From JARICQ01 sp964527205 (GTDB taxonomy: Bacteria; Bacillota; Clostridia; Tissierellales; Tissierellaceae), in assembly GCA_964527205.1 (NCBI GenBank), contig CAZGQG010000001.1:44094-108093 (forward strand): DNA of 64,000 nt. Reading direction: 5' to 3'. This document shows, piece by piece, positions 1-8,847 of this stretch (positions are counted from its first letter, which is position 1; each line of letters begins with the position of its first letter). A program made the translations under genes and the position numbers. Below the pieces are notes generated by a model. The model did no database searches, was not told where the DNA came from, and saw nothing but the letters and a program-made list of their open reading frames with translations.

Positions 1-826
1 TATTAAGCCCAAAGTTTTCACTGTTTTCTCTAACAGCCTTCATAATAGAATCTGTAAAGAATTTCAGAGGCTTTACATGATCATCCTCTGTATAGTAGAT
101 TCCAAATCCCCCACCTGTATTTATTTCCCTGGCTTCAAATCCAAATCTATCCCTTAAGTCCCTGTATATTTCAAATACATGTTGAATGGCCTCTATATAG
201 GATTCATTGTCAAATAAATTGGATCCTATATGAAAGTGAAAGCCCATCAAGTCCATATATTCACTTTCCATGGAGCTCTTTACTGCATAGTTTATCTTCT
301 CAGCCTCAAGTGGTATTCCAAACTTGGAATCCTTTTGACCTGTGCTTATATACTTGTGAGTTTTCCCTCCAACACCAGGGGCAATCCTTATTAGAGTTTT
401 TATCTTCCTATCTTTTTTCCTAGAGATTTCTTCTATTAGACTTATTTCCTCTACATTATCTATTACAATTCTCCCTACTCCATTATCTATGGCCATTTCA
501 ATTTCTTCATAGGACTTGTTGTTGCCATGAAAGATTATTCTAGCCCTGGGAAAGTCTGCCTTAATAGCAGTATAGAGTTCTCCACCTGAAACCACATCAA
601 GCCAGAGTCCTTCATCTTCTATAATCTTGCACATGGCTAGGGTTAAAAAAGCCTTACTTGCATAGGCAGCCTTAGTCCCCGGATATGGATCTAAAAAATC
701 TTTCTTTATTTCCCTACATCTTTCTCTGATTTTTTCTTCAGAAATAAGATAGAGGGGAGTAGAATATTTTTTTGCTAATTCTACAGTGTCATATCCTGCA
801 AACTTATAATTATTAAAAGAATTCAT
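1..826 (-). CDS. lysA: Diaminopimelate decarboxylase, C-terminus beyond window
   Basis: PLP enzyme that decarboxylates meso-diaminopimelate to L-lysine, the last step of lysine synthesis. About 275 codons are visible, starting at ATG 826 behind GGGAGAG; the C-terminus lies beyond position 1. The N-terminal alanine-racemase-like barrel holds the PLP lysine in AYASKAF (Lys58). An HFHIGSN motif and a glycine-rich GGGFG phosphate-binding stretch follow. It lies 43 bases downstream of the cblS-like gene on the same strand, so co-transcription is possible. The rest of the meso-DAP pathway (lysC, dapA, dapB, ddh, dapF) is also in this window but on other transcripts. Confidence 0.95.
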   Translation of the reverse strand, partial: MNSFNNYKFAGYDTVELAKKYSTPLYLISEEKIRERCREIKKDFLDPYPGTKAAYASKAFLTLAMCKIIEDEGLWLDVVSGGELYTAIKADFPRARIIFHGNNKSYEEIEMAIDNGVGRIVIDNVEEISLIEEISRKKDRKIKTLIRIAPGVGGKTHKYISTGQKDSKFGIPLEAEKINYAVKSSMESEYMDLMGFHFHIGSNLFDNESYIEAIQHVFEIYRDLRDRFGFEAREINTGGGFGIYYTEDDHVKPLKFFTDSIMKAVRENSENFGLN

Positions 827-869
827 CTTTTATCACTCTCCCTTAATTAGAACAATCTTCATCTTTTTT

Positions 870-1631
870 CTATGGATTCTTTTTTTTATGGATAAAACTA
901 GCTAACTTATTTACTGGAATTGAAAATTCATCTTTTAAAGTCTTATAGTTTTCCTCTTCCATAGTTACAATGACACAGGTGGAAGGACCTGCTGTCTTCT
1001 TTAAATCTATTTGAATTTCCTCATCCACTATAAAGTCTATCCCATTGGTCCTTGCTATCTCATCTAGTTCATATAAGATTCCCTTTGACCCAACTGGTAG
1101 GATCTCATGAATATAGTCTTTCTTCTTTAAATCTATTAATTTTTCTATATCCATTATTTGATTTTTTCCTTGGAGAACCTCTTCTCCTACCTTTGGCAAA
1201 CCTATTACCAAGCCTATCATGCCCGGCCTGGTCTCTGGTTCCTTCCAAAGCTCCTTATGGAGAATTCCAATAATGGTTATGCCCATGCCTGTTGCTGTTA
1301 CAGGAATATTCTCCTCTGTACTTCCAGTTATTAGGCTAGACTCATCAATATCCAAAGGCTTTATAGCTTTTTTAATACCCTCTATTATTCTATTTCCTGT
1401 ATCATCCATTTCTACACTAAGGGTGTTTACAATTGTAATAGGACTAGCTCCATAGGCTAGGAGTTCCATTAGGGCTACCTGGGTTGCATAGTAGCCTACT
1501 ATTTCTGGACTGGTTTTTACCCGGTCATTAGGCTTTTCTCCTATACCTCCACTGGAATCACAGGAGATTACAAGGGTCTGGTCTTTGTTTATATCTATTA
1601 TTGTCAAATCTCTGTGTCTTTTTATCTCCAT
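870..1631 (-). CDS. cblS: AIR-synthase-related protein, probable alpha-ribazole kinase
   Basis: A 253-residue protein of the PurM/ThiL (AIR synthase-related) fold. It has an acidic/glycine motif SCDSSGGIGEKPND near residue 24 and a TGSTEENIP motif near residue 103, which suit ATP and metal binding. Members of this size encoded next to a CblT-type ECF S component are known as CblS, the kinase that phosphorylates alpha-ribazole so it can become the lower ligand of B12. The neighbour at 1676-2182 fits CblT, and that context is the main reason for the name. No cobalamin riboswitch is visible upstream. A ThiL-like or other small-molecule kinase is the alternative. Confidence 0.7.
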   Translation of the reverse strand: MEIKRHRDLTIIDINKDQTLVISCDSSGGIGEKPNDRVKTSPEIVGYYATQVALMELLAYGASPITIVNTLSVEMDDTGNRIIEGIKKAIKPLDIDESSLITGSTEENIPVTATGMGITIIGILHKELWKEPETRPGMIGLVIGLPKVGEEVLQGKNQIMDIEKLIDLKKKDYIHEILPVGSKGILYELDEIARTNGIDFIVDEEIQIDLKKTAGPSTCVIVTMEEENYKTLKDEFSIPVNKLASFIHKKKNP

Positions 1632-1675
1632 AAAATCACCTTTAAAGTATTCTAGACAGGGCTAGCCCTGTCTGA

Positions 1676-2182
1676 TTAAATCTTATCTCCTATTGCCTTA
1701 TAAATAATATAGCCTAAGATAACATTTACTGCTGATGCTAGGCTAAGTGGAAGTATCATAGCATAGACAAAGGCCATTCCATTTAGTGGAATTCCCAGCC
1801 ATACTGTGAAAGGTGCCAAAACCAATACTATAGCTACTCCATTTAATAATATACCTGCTATACAAGCTATTATGCCGTTGGTTTTTTTATAAATAATTCC
1901 AAATAAATATACAGCAATAGCCATTTCTACAGTTATTATTAGGTGTATTGGCAGACTAAGTGGAAAACCACTGGTCAGTGACGTCAATAGGTGTCCAATT
2001 CCCGCTACTATGGCACCAGGGACTGGTCCTAAAAATAAGGCTGCAAAAAAAGCTGGCATAGAGTCTAGGGCTATGGTTCCTTGAATCTTAATAAGGGATC
2101 CAATATAGGAAATTGCTACTAGCATTGATATGTATACTAGCTTTTTTGTTGTGTTTTCTTTTGTTTCAACTCTTGAGTTCAT
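1676..2182 (-). CDS. cblT: ECF transporter S component, probable alpha-ribazole transporter
   Basis: A 168-residue integral membrane protein with about five to six hydrophobic helices after a short charged N-terminus (MNSRVETKENTTKKLVYISM). Size and layout match substrate-binding S components of energy-coupling factor importers. The pairing with a CblS-like kinase 44 bases downstream matches the alpha-ribazole salvage pair CblT-CblS. As an S component it would need an EcfA/EcfA'/EcfT module encoded elsewhere; none is in this window. Start ATG 2182 follows a strong AAAGGAGG site. Confidence 0.75.
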   Translation of the reverse strand: MNSRVETKENTTKKLVYISMLVAISYIGSLIKIQGTIALDSMPAFFAALFLGPVPGAIVAGIGHLLTSLTSGFPLSLPIHLIITVEMAIAVYLFGIIYKKTNGIIACIAGILLNGVAIVLVLAPFTVWLGIPLNGMAFVYAMILPLSLASAVNVILGYIIYKAIGDKI

Positions 2183-2207
2183 ATTATTTCCTCCTTTCTA
2201 TAATTTA

Positions 2208-2255
2208 ATCCCATTATATCACTTTAAGGAATAAATTAAAGTACTATAATGGGAT
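2208..2255 (-). terminator. Long stem-loop after uvrA
   Basis: Arms 2208-2218 and 2245-2255 are perfect 11-base complements. Inside them 2221-2227 pairs with 2236-2242, leaving an 8-base loop. It begins 5 bases after the uvrA stop and lies just before cblT. The U tract is poor, so it may be a weak terminator or an mRNA-processing hairpin between uvrA and cblT. Confidence 0.5.
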
Positions 2256-2259
2256 ATCT

Positions 2260-5085
2260 TTAGTCTAATGCTTTTTTTAAAAACTGTCCTGTATAGGATC
2301 CTTTTACTTTAGCAACCTCTTCCGGGGTTCCTGTGGTGACTACACTACCGCCCTTGTCTCCACCCTCTGGCCCTAAATCTATTATATGATCTGCAGTTTT
2401 TATAACATCTAAATTATGCTCTATAACCACTACTGTGTTTCCACCCTCTACAATTTCATTTAAAACCTTTATAAGTTTGTGAATGTCTGCAGTGTGAAGG
2501 CCTGTAGTAGGCTCATCTAATATATATATGGTTTTTCCTGTAGATCTTTTTGAAAGTTCAGTGGCTAGTTTTACCCTCTGAGCTTCTCCTCCTGATAGTT
2601 CTGTAGAACTCTGTCCTATTTTAATATAACCTAGGCCCACATCAAACAGGGTCTCTAGCTTTTTATGGATCTTAGGAATGTTTTTAAAGAACTCTACTCC
2701 CTCTTCTACTGTCATTTCCAAAACATCTGCTATGGTCTTACCCTTGTATTTAACTTGAAGGGTTTCCCTATTGTATCTATGCCCATTGCAAACTTCGCAG
2801 GGTACATAAACATCTGGTAGGAAATGCATTTCCACCTTTAGGATTCCATCTCCCCTGCAGGCCTCACATCTTCCTCCCTTTACATTAAAGCTAAATCTAC
2901 CTTTTTTGTAGCCCCTAAGTTTGGCTTCATTGGTCATGGCAAAGACATCTCTTATACCGTCAAAAACTCCTGTGTAGGTTGCAGGATTAGACCTTGGGGT
3001 TCTACCTATAGGCGATTGATCTATTTCAATAACCTTGTCCAAATGCTCCAGTCCCCTTACCTCTTTGTAGTTACCTGGCCTAAGTTTTGACCTATTTAGC
3101 TCCTTGGCAAGGGCCTTGTATAGGATTCCATTTACCAGGGAGGATTTTCCAGATCCTGAGACCCCTGTTACACAGGTAAAGAGTCCTATGGGAATTTCTA
3201 CATCTATATTTTTAAGATTGTTTTCCTTAGCTCCTATGATTTTAACCCATTTATCATTGGGCTTTCTTCTATTTTCAGGAATCTGTATCTTCTTTACCCC
3301 TGATAGATATTGGCCTGTAATAGAATCCTTGTTGTTTTTTATATCTTCTATAGTTCCCTCTTCAACAATATAACCACCATGAATTCCTGCTCCTGGACCT
3401 ATATCTACTATATGGTCTGCCTTACGCATGGTATCCTCATCATGTTCTACTACGATTAGGGTGTTGCCCAGATCTGTAAGATCCCTAAGGGTTTTAAGAA
3501 GCCTAGCATTGTCTCTTTGATGAAGTCCAATACTTGGCTCATCTAGGACATAGACCACCCCTACTAAACTTGAACCTATTTGGGTAGCCAGTCTTATCCT
3601 CTGAGATTCTCCACCTGATAGGGTCCCAGCCATTCTAGACATAGTCAGGTATTCCAAACCTACATTATCTAAAAAGTTTAATCTTTCATTTATTTCCTTT
3701 AAGACCTGTTCTCCTATAATTTTTTCTCTTTCATTTAACTCTAAATTCCTAAAGAATTCTATAGCCTTGCTTATGGAAAGATTAGTAGCCTCTGCTATAT
3801 TTAGGCCATTAACCCTTACTGCCAAGACATCTTCTCTTAGCCTATCCCCATTACAGGATGAACAAGTATTTTCTGACATATACCTATCTATTTTATTTCT
3901 CATAGCATTTGAGTTTGTAGAATCATATCTTCTCTCAAGATTAGGTATGATTCCTTCAAATTTACCCTTATAATCTCTCCTGCCTTTTTTACCAAATTGG
4001 GATAGGAATTCAAAGGCTATATCTCTCTTAGTACCGTAGAGAATCTCATCTAAGAATTTTTTAGGAGCTTCCTTCAAGGGCTGATCCATTCCAAACTTAT
4101 GATGATCTGCTATGGTCTTGAAAATTTGATAATAGTAGGTTTCTTTCCCTGTATTGCTATAGGGATCTAAACCACCTTGATTTATACTTAGTTCAGGATT
4201 GGGTATTATAAGATCCTTATCAATTTTCTTGTGAAAGCCAATTCCATTACAGGTTTCACACATACCAAAGGGACTGTTAAAGGAAAACATTCTAGGTGAT
4301 AATTCCTCCATGGATATATTGCAATCTGGACAGGAAAGTTTTTCACTAAACATTATCCTTTCCTTGTCAATTAAGTCCACTATAACCAGTCCTTCTCCCA
4401 GTTCTAAAGCTGTTTCCAAGGAATCTGAAAGTCTAGACTCCACTCCATCCTTAATGATTATCCTATCTACTACTACCTCTATTGTATGTTTAATATTTTT
4501 TTCTAATTTAATATCCTCTGAGATCTCACGCATTTCTCCATCTACTAGGACTCTAACAAATCCTTCTCTTTTTATGTTTTCTAATATCTTTACATGCTCT
4601 CCCTTTTTTCCCCTTACCACTGGGGCTAGGATTTGCAATCTTGTTCTTTCTTCAAACTCCATTATCTTGTCAACCATTTGCTGGACTGTTTGACTGCTTA
4701 TTTCCTTGCCACATTGTGGACAATAAGGTATTCCTATTCTTGCATATAGGAGCCTTAAATAGTCATATATCTCTGTTACAGTTCCCACTGTGGACCTTGG
4801 GTTTTTTGAAGTTGTCTTTTGATCTATGGATATGGAAGGAGACAAACCCTCTATATACTCTACATCTGGCTTATCCATCTGTCCTAGAAATTGCCTAGCA
4901 TAGCTGGATAAACTCTCTACATATCTTCTCTGTCCTTCTGCATATATGGTATCAAAGGCTAGGGAAGATTTTCCCGAGCCTGAAAGTCCAGTAAAGACTA
5001 TAAGCTTGTTTCTAGGGAGATTTAAGGAAACATTTTTTAAGTTATTTTCCTTGGCTCCCTTAATAATTATTTGGTCCTTTGTCAT
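2260..5085 (-). CDS. uvrA: Excinuclease ABC subunit A
   Basis: Damage-sensing ATPase of nucleotide excision repair; a UvrA dimer loads UvrB at lesions in the cytoplasm. The 941-residue length is normal. Two ABC modules are seen: Walker A GLSGSGKSS near residue 33 and GVSGSGKSS near 640, with signatures LSGGESQ and LSGGEAQ. Cysteine pairs for zinc sites occur as CPQC, CPDC...CETC and CEAC...CEVC. It starts 13 bases after uvrB, giving a uvrB-uvrA operon under the LexA box at 7080. Confidence 0.98.
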   Translation of the reverse strand: MTKDQIIIKGAKENNLKNVSLNLPRNKLIVFTGLSGSGKSSLAFDTIYAEGQRRYVESLSSYARQFLGQMDKPDVEYIEGLSPSISIDQKTTSKNPRSTVGTVTEIYDYLRLLYARIGIPYCPQCGKEISSQTVQQMVDKIMEFEERTRLQILAPVVRGKKGEHVKILENIKREGFVRVLVDGEMREISEDIKLEKNIKHTIEVVVDRIIIKDGVESRLSDSLETALELGEGLVIVDLIDKERIMFSEKLSCPDCNISMEELSPRMFSFNSPFGMCETCNGIGFHKKIDKDLIIPNPELSINQGGLDPYSNTGKETYYYQIFKTIADHHKFGMDQPLKEAPKKFLDEILYGTKRDIAFEFLSQFGKKGRRDYKGKFEGIIPNLERRYDSTNSNAMRNKIDRYMSENTCSSCNGDRLREDVLAVRVNGLNIAEATNLSISKAIEFFRNLELNEREKIIGEQVLKEINERLNFLDNVGLEYLTMSRMAGTLSGGESQRIRLATQIGSSLVGVVYVLDEPSIGLHQRDNARLLKTLRDLTDLGNTLIVVEHDEDTMRKADHIVDIGPGAGIHGGYIVEEGTIEDIKNNKDSITGQYLSGVKKIQIPENRRKPNDKWVKIIGAKENNLKNIDVEIPIGLFTCVTGVSGSGKSSLVNGILYKALAKELNRSKLRPGNYKEVRGLEHLDKVIEIDQSPIGRTPRSNPATYTGVFDGIRDVFAMTNEAKLRGYKKGRFSFNVKGGRCEACRGDGILKVEMHFLPDVYVPCEVCNGHRYNRETLQVKYKGKTIADVLEMTVEEGVEFFKNIPKIHKKLETLFDVGLGYIKIGQSSTELSGGEAQRVKLATELSKRSTGKTIYILDEPTTGLHTADIHKLIKVLNEIVEGGNTVVVIEHNLDVIKTADHIIDLGPEGGDKGGSVVTTGTPEEVAKVKGSYTGQFLKKALD

Positions 5086-5098
5086 TTACTCACCTCTA

Positions 5099-7063
5099 TT
5101 ATTTAATCCTTTTCTTTAATTGTATTATCTTATCTCTAATTTCTGCAGCTTTTTCGAACTCTAGTCTTTCTGCAGCTTCTAACATAGTAGACTCCATGCC
5201 TATGATTATGCTTTCTATTTCCTGATTTGAGAAGCTATCATCATATACCTCTCCCTCTTCAGCTGCCAGAGTTGCTTCTATTATTTCTCTTACACCCTTG
5301 CTTATAGTTGTAGGGGTAATATTATTTTCTATATTGTATTTCTCTTGGATTTTTCTTCTTCTATTGGTCTCATCTATGGCCTTTTGCATAGAGTTTGTTA
5401 CCCTATCCCCATACATAATAACCTTTCCCTGGAGATTTCTTGCAGCCCTACCTGATGTCTGTATAAGTGAGGTCTCAGATCTTAAGAAACCTTCCTTGTC
5501 TGCATCCAGTATGGCCACCAAGGATACTTCTGGAAGGTCAAGTCCTTCTCTTAGCAGGTTTATACCAACTAGGACGTCAAACTTGCCTAGTCTTAGGTCT
5601 CTGATTATCTCCATTCTCTCTATGGTCTTTATATCTGAATGCAGATAATTTACCTTTATACCTATTTCCTTAAAATAATCTGTCAAGTCCTCTGACATCT
5701 TTTTTGTAAGGGTAGTAACTAGAACTCTCTCTTCCCTTGCTGTAACCTTTCTAATCTCTTCTACCAAATCATCTATTTGATTGTCTGTAGGCCTTACCTC
5801 AATAATTGGATCAATTAGGCCTGTAGGTCTTATTATTTGTTCTACAATCTGCTTGCTGTGCTCTGCTTCATAGGGTCCTGGTGTGGCACTCATATAGATA
5901 GCTTGATTTACTAAGGATTCAAACTCATCAAACCTAAGTGGCCTGTTGTCCAGGGCAGATGGAAGTCTAAATCCATAATCCACCAGGGTTTGCTTTCTAG
6001 CCTGGTCCCCATTATACATACCCCTTATCTGAGGAATAGTAGCATGGGATTCATCTATTATCAACATAAAGTCTTCTGGAAAATAATCTATAAGGGTAAA
6101 GGGCCTGCTTCCAGGCTCTCTTCCACTAAGGTGCCTGGAATAGTTTTCTATTCCCTGGCAAAATCCCATTTCTTGAAGCATTTCAATGTCATATCTTGTC
6201 CTTTGTTCCAGCCTCTGGGCTTCCAGTAGCTTGTCCTGGTCCCTTAATTCCTTTAATCTTTCTTCCAGTTCTTCTTCTATACTTACTATTGCCTTTTCCA
6301 CTTTTTCCTCTGTGGTGGCATAGTGGGATGCTGGAAATATGGCCACATGATTTCTAAGGCCAATAATCTCTCCAGTAAGGGCATTTACTTCTACTATTCT
6401 ATCTATCTCATCTCCAAAAAATTCTATTCTAACAGAGTTCTCTCCTGAAGATGCTGGGAATATTTCAAGTATATCTCCCCTAACCCTAAAGGTACCCCTT
6501 ATAAAGTTTATGTCATTTCTCATATACTGTATATCAATTAGTTTTCTCATTACCTCATCCCTATCCCTAAGCATACCTGGTCTAAGGGATACTACTAGGT
6601 TCTCATAGTCTATAGGGTCTCCAAGCCCATATATACAGGATACTGATGCAACTATTATTACATCATTCCTATCAAAGAGAGCTGCTGTAGCTGAGTGACG
6701 AAGTTTGTCTATCTCATCATTTATAGATGCATCTTTTTCTATAAAGGTATCTGAATGAGCCACATAGGCTTCTGGCTGATAATAATCATAGTAGGATACA
6801 AAGTACTCCACTGAATTATTAGGAAAAAATTCCTTAAACTCTGATGCCAGTTGATAGGCCAAGGTTTTATTGTGAGCTATTACTAGAGTTGGCTTCTGAA
6901 CCCTCTCTATTAGGTTGGCCATGGTAAAGGTCTTACCTGAGCCAGTTACTCCTAGAAGGGTCTGATGCTTTAAATCTCTATTTATTCCATCTTCCAATTG
7001 ATTTATTGCTACTGGCTGATCACCAGTTGGTTTATAATTTGATTCTATTTTAAATTTATTCAT
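5099..7063 (-). CDS. uvrB: Excinuclease ABC subunit B
   Basis: DNA helicase-like subunit that verifies lesions and recruits UvrC. The 654-residue protein has Walker A GVTGSGKTFTMA near residue 40, the beta-hairpin tyrosines in YYDYYQPEAYV, DEAD-like DESH in LIIDESHAT, helicase motif VI SGRAARN, and a C-terminal UVR coiled-coil that would bind UvrC. First gene of the operon, with a near-consensus promoter and LexA box directly upstream; start ATG 7063 follows GAGGTG. Confidence 0.98.
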   Translation of the reverse strand: MNKFKIESNYKPTGDQPVAINQLEDGINRDLKHQTLLGVTGSGKTFTMANLIERVQKPTLVIAHNKTLAYQLASEFKEFFPNNSVEYFVSYYDYYQPEAYVAHSDTFIEKDASINDEIDKLRHSATAALFDRNDVIIVASVSCIYGLGDPIDYENLVVSLRPGMLRDRDEVMRKLIDIQYMRNDINFIRGTFRVRGDILEIFPASSGENSVRIEFFGDEIDRIVEVNALTGEIIGLRNHVAIFPASHYATTEEKVEKAIVSIEEELEERLKELRDQDKLLEAQRLEQRTRYDIEMLQEMGFCQGIENYSRHLSGREPGSRPFTLIDYFPEDFMLIIDESHATIPQIRGMYNGDQARKQTLVDYGFRLPSALDNRPLRFDEFESLVNQAIYMSATPGPYEAEHSKQIVEQIIRPTGLIDPIIEVRPTDNQIDDLVEEIRKVTAREERVLVTTLTKKMSEDLTDYFKEIGIKVNYLHSDIKTIERMEIIRDLRLGKFDVLVGINLLREGLDLPEVSLVAILDADKEGFLRSETSLIQTSGRAARNLQGKVIMYGDRVTNSMQKAIDETNRRRKIQEKYNIENNITPTTISKGVREIIEATLAAEEGEVYDDSFSNQEIESIIIGMESTMLEAAERLEFEKAAEIRDKIIQLKKRIK

Positions 7064-7079
7064 CTTATCACCTCATCTT

Positions 7080-7091
7080 GAACATTTGTTC
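7080..7091 (-). promoter_or_regulatory. LexA (SOS) operator of uvrBA
   Basis: A perfect GAAC-N4-GTTC palindrome (GAACATTTGTTC on the plus strand), the Gram-positive LexA/DinR box. It lies 8 bases downstream of the uvrB -10 box, over the expected transcription start, where a bound repressor would block transcription. Confidence 0.85.
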
Positions 7092-7099
7092 ATCTTTAT

Positions 7100-7128
7100 A
7101 TTATATATTTAAAGAAAAGTTTTGTCAA
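7100..7128 (-). promoter_or_regulatory. Sigma-A promoter of uvrBA
   Basis: On the minus strand, -35 TTGACA (7128-7123), a 17-base spacer and -10 TATAAT (7105-7100) are perfect consensus matches. The LexA box follows immediately downstream. Confidence 0.9.
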
Positions 7129-7192
7129 AGAATCTAATTATATCATATTTCCCTTTTTATATTAAGGATTTAAACTAGAATAAGTTTTAATC

Positions 7193-7221
7193 TTGTACTA
7201 TCATGATTAATATAGTAAAAT
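7193..7221 (+). promoter_or_regulatory. Promoter of the 7242 lipoprotein gene
   Basis: -35 TTGTAC (7193-7198), 17-base spacer, -10 TAAAAT (7216-7221), about 20 bases before the start codon, with a ribosome binding site AAGGAGGT in between. Confidence 0.6.
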
Positions 7222-7241
7222 AAGCCTAAGGAGGTCATTAA

Positions 7242-8801
7242 ATGAAGAAATACATAATTGTCTTACTTTTACTAGCAATTATTGTATTGTCCCTGGGATG
7301 TAGCCAAGATCAAACCATATCAGATCATCTGCCTATTGAAAACAGTGACAATATAGAAATAACATATAATATTGAACAAATTTACTTCTTAAAATCCTTT
7401 CAATGTCTATCTCCTAATATAGAGCTTATAGACAATAATGGTGATAAGAAGATAGTAGCCAGCCTAGGCTTATCGGATTATTCAGAAATAAGTATAGATG
7501 ATATAAAATTAGAGGATGGAGAGGTCAATATCTACATATCTGGTTCCAAGGAGGACAGTGAATCTTCCCTTTCTGTTCCACAGATAATACTAGACTTTGA
7601 TAATGAGAAATCCCTAGACCTAGAAAATCTTAAATTTAATCTAATCCACAATAACTATGATTATATAAATATAAAATTTAACATCAATGATGTTCTCAAT
7701 AAATTAAAATCCAATTTTAAGCTTGCCTTTAATTCATCTCCTAGTTTTAATCTAATAAAAGAAGATGGAAGATATATATGGGATATTGAATTTAAAAATA
7801 TAATTTCAAGGGAGAGTTCAAATTATCCCCTTATTGACTTAAAGGCCCAGGTAGATGCAAATACAGGAGAGCTAATAGACCACAAGAAAATAGATTTAAC
7901 AAAAACTATAGACATGGGTGATATACTTAACTACCAAGACCAGGGTGGATTTGTCTATAAGAAGTCCCCAGATTTAAAGGAGGATTCTAGTAAGACTGAG
8001 CTTTGGTATTACAATACCTTGGATGGAAGGAAGAAAATGATTTTTTCTTCGGAGAATACAATATGCTGTCCGAAAATTTCCAGGGACTTGGAAAATGTAG
8101 CCTTTATTGAAAAAACTGAGGGAGTTGCTAATGTTTATATCTACTCAAACAAGGACTCCAAGAGCTTTAAACTTAATTTTGAAAATGAATTTAAGCCCCA
8201 ATCACTGGAATGGAAAGACAATGACAAACTATATCTTTTAGAAAGTCAGGAAAGTGCTTCTCTTATTTATTCCTATGACCTGGCAAGCAACCATATAGAG
8301 ATAGTCAGTAGGACAAGTAAAGTTATAGATAGCTTTGTAGGATCTGAATATGGATTTATAGTTTCTGAAAGCAGGGACAAGGGAGACAATAAGCTTCTAT
8401 ACTTTACAGAGGACTTCAAAAGCTTTAAGACTATTGATCTAGGCTTTGAAGCAAGTTTTTTAAATGAGAAAACTATAATCTTCCTAGTTAACGATGAGGA
8501 ATTTGATGTAGACCATTTAATGGTCTATGATTTAGAAGAAGAAAGGATTATATCCAAGCTGGAGAAAGATGTTATCAAGTATAGTATTATCTCAGATAAT
8601 AATCTCCTCTATGTTGCCAACAATCCTAAGTATAAGGATTTTACCCTATCTAAGTACTATTTGGATTTAAATACATCCTTGGATATTGTAAATATAGTAG
8701 ACCCTAAGGTATATTATAATTCAGGCGAGAATTTAATTTACTTAAATCTTAATCTACCCTTTGAGGATGCTCATATTATATACACTATAAATTTAAAATA
8801 A
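7242..8801 (+). CDS. Large lipoprotein with beta-propeller-like C-terminal half
   Basis: A 519-residue exported protein. The N-terminus is a type II signal peptide with lipobox LSLGC, so the mature lipoprotein starts at Cys20. The first half has no motif I recognise. The second half, from about residue 225, has repeated short strands with patterns like WYYNTLDG, ISRDLENVAFIEK and SLEWKDNDKLYLL, as in TolB/WD40-like propeller blades. It stands alone with its own promoter and a strong terminator. The function is not recognised; a role in envelope sensing or binding is only inference. Confidence 0.8.
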   Translation: MKKYIIVLLLLAIIVLSLGCSQDQTISDHLPIENSDNIEITYNIEQIYFLKSFQCLSPNIELIDNNGDKKIVASLGLSDYSEISIDDIKLEDGEVNIYISGSKEDSESSLSVPQIILDFDNEKSLDLENLKFNLIHNNYDYINIKFNINDVLNKLKSNFKLAFNSSPSFNLIKEDGRYIWDIEFKNIISRESSNYPLIDLKAQVDANTGELIDHKKIDLTKTIDMGDILNYQDQGGFVYKKSPDLKEDSSKTELWYYNTLDGRKKMIFSSENTICCPKISRDLENVAFIEKTEGVANVYIYSNKDSKSFKLNFENEFKPQSLEWKDNDKLYLLESQESASLIYSYDLASNHIEIVSRTSKVIDSFVGSEYGFIVSESRDKGDNKLLYFTEDFKSFKTIDLGFEASFLNEKTIIFLVNDEEFDVDHLMVYDLEEERIISKLEKDVIKYSIISDNNLLYVANNPKYKDFTLSKYYLDLNTSLDIVNIVDPKVYYNSGENLIYLNLNLPFEDAHIIYTINLK

Positions 8802-8806
8802 AAGAT

Positions 8807-8842
8807 CCCCTAAATAAATAATTATTTATTTAGGGGTTTTTT
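8807..8842. terminator. Bidirectional terminator between convergent genes
   Basis: A perfect 30-base palindrome (8807-8836; CCCC...GGGG ends) followed by six T on the plus strand. It serves the lipoprotein gene and, on the other strand, the protease gene ending at 8848. Confidence 0.9.
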
Positions 8843-8847
8843 CTTTC

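Noticed and set aside
2183..2259. Cobalamin riboswitch upstream of cblT
   Set aside because: Only 77 bases separate uvrA from cblT, too short for the element, and no B12-box-like stretch is seen.
3104..4898. Plus-strand frames antisense to uvrA
   Set aside because: Composition mirrors the strongly supported opposite gene; no starts with ribosome sites.
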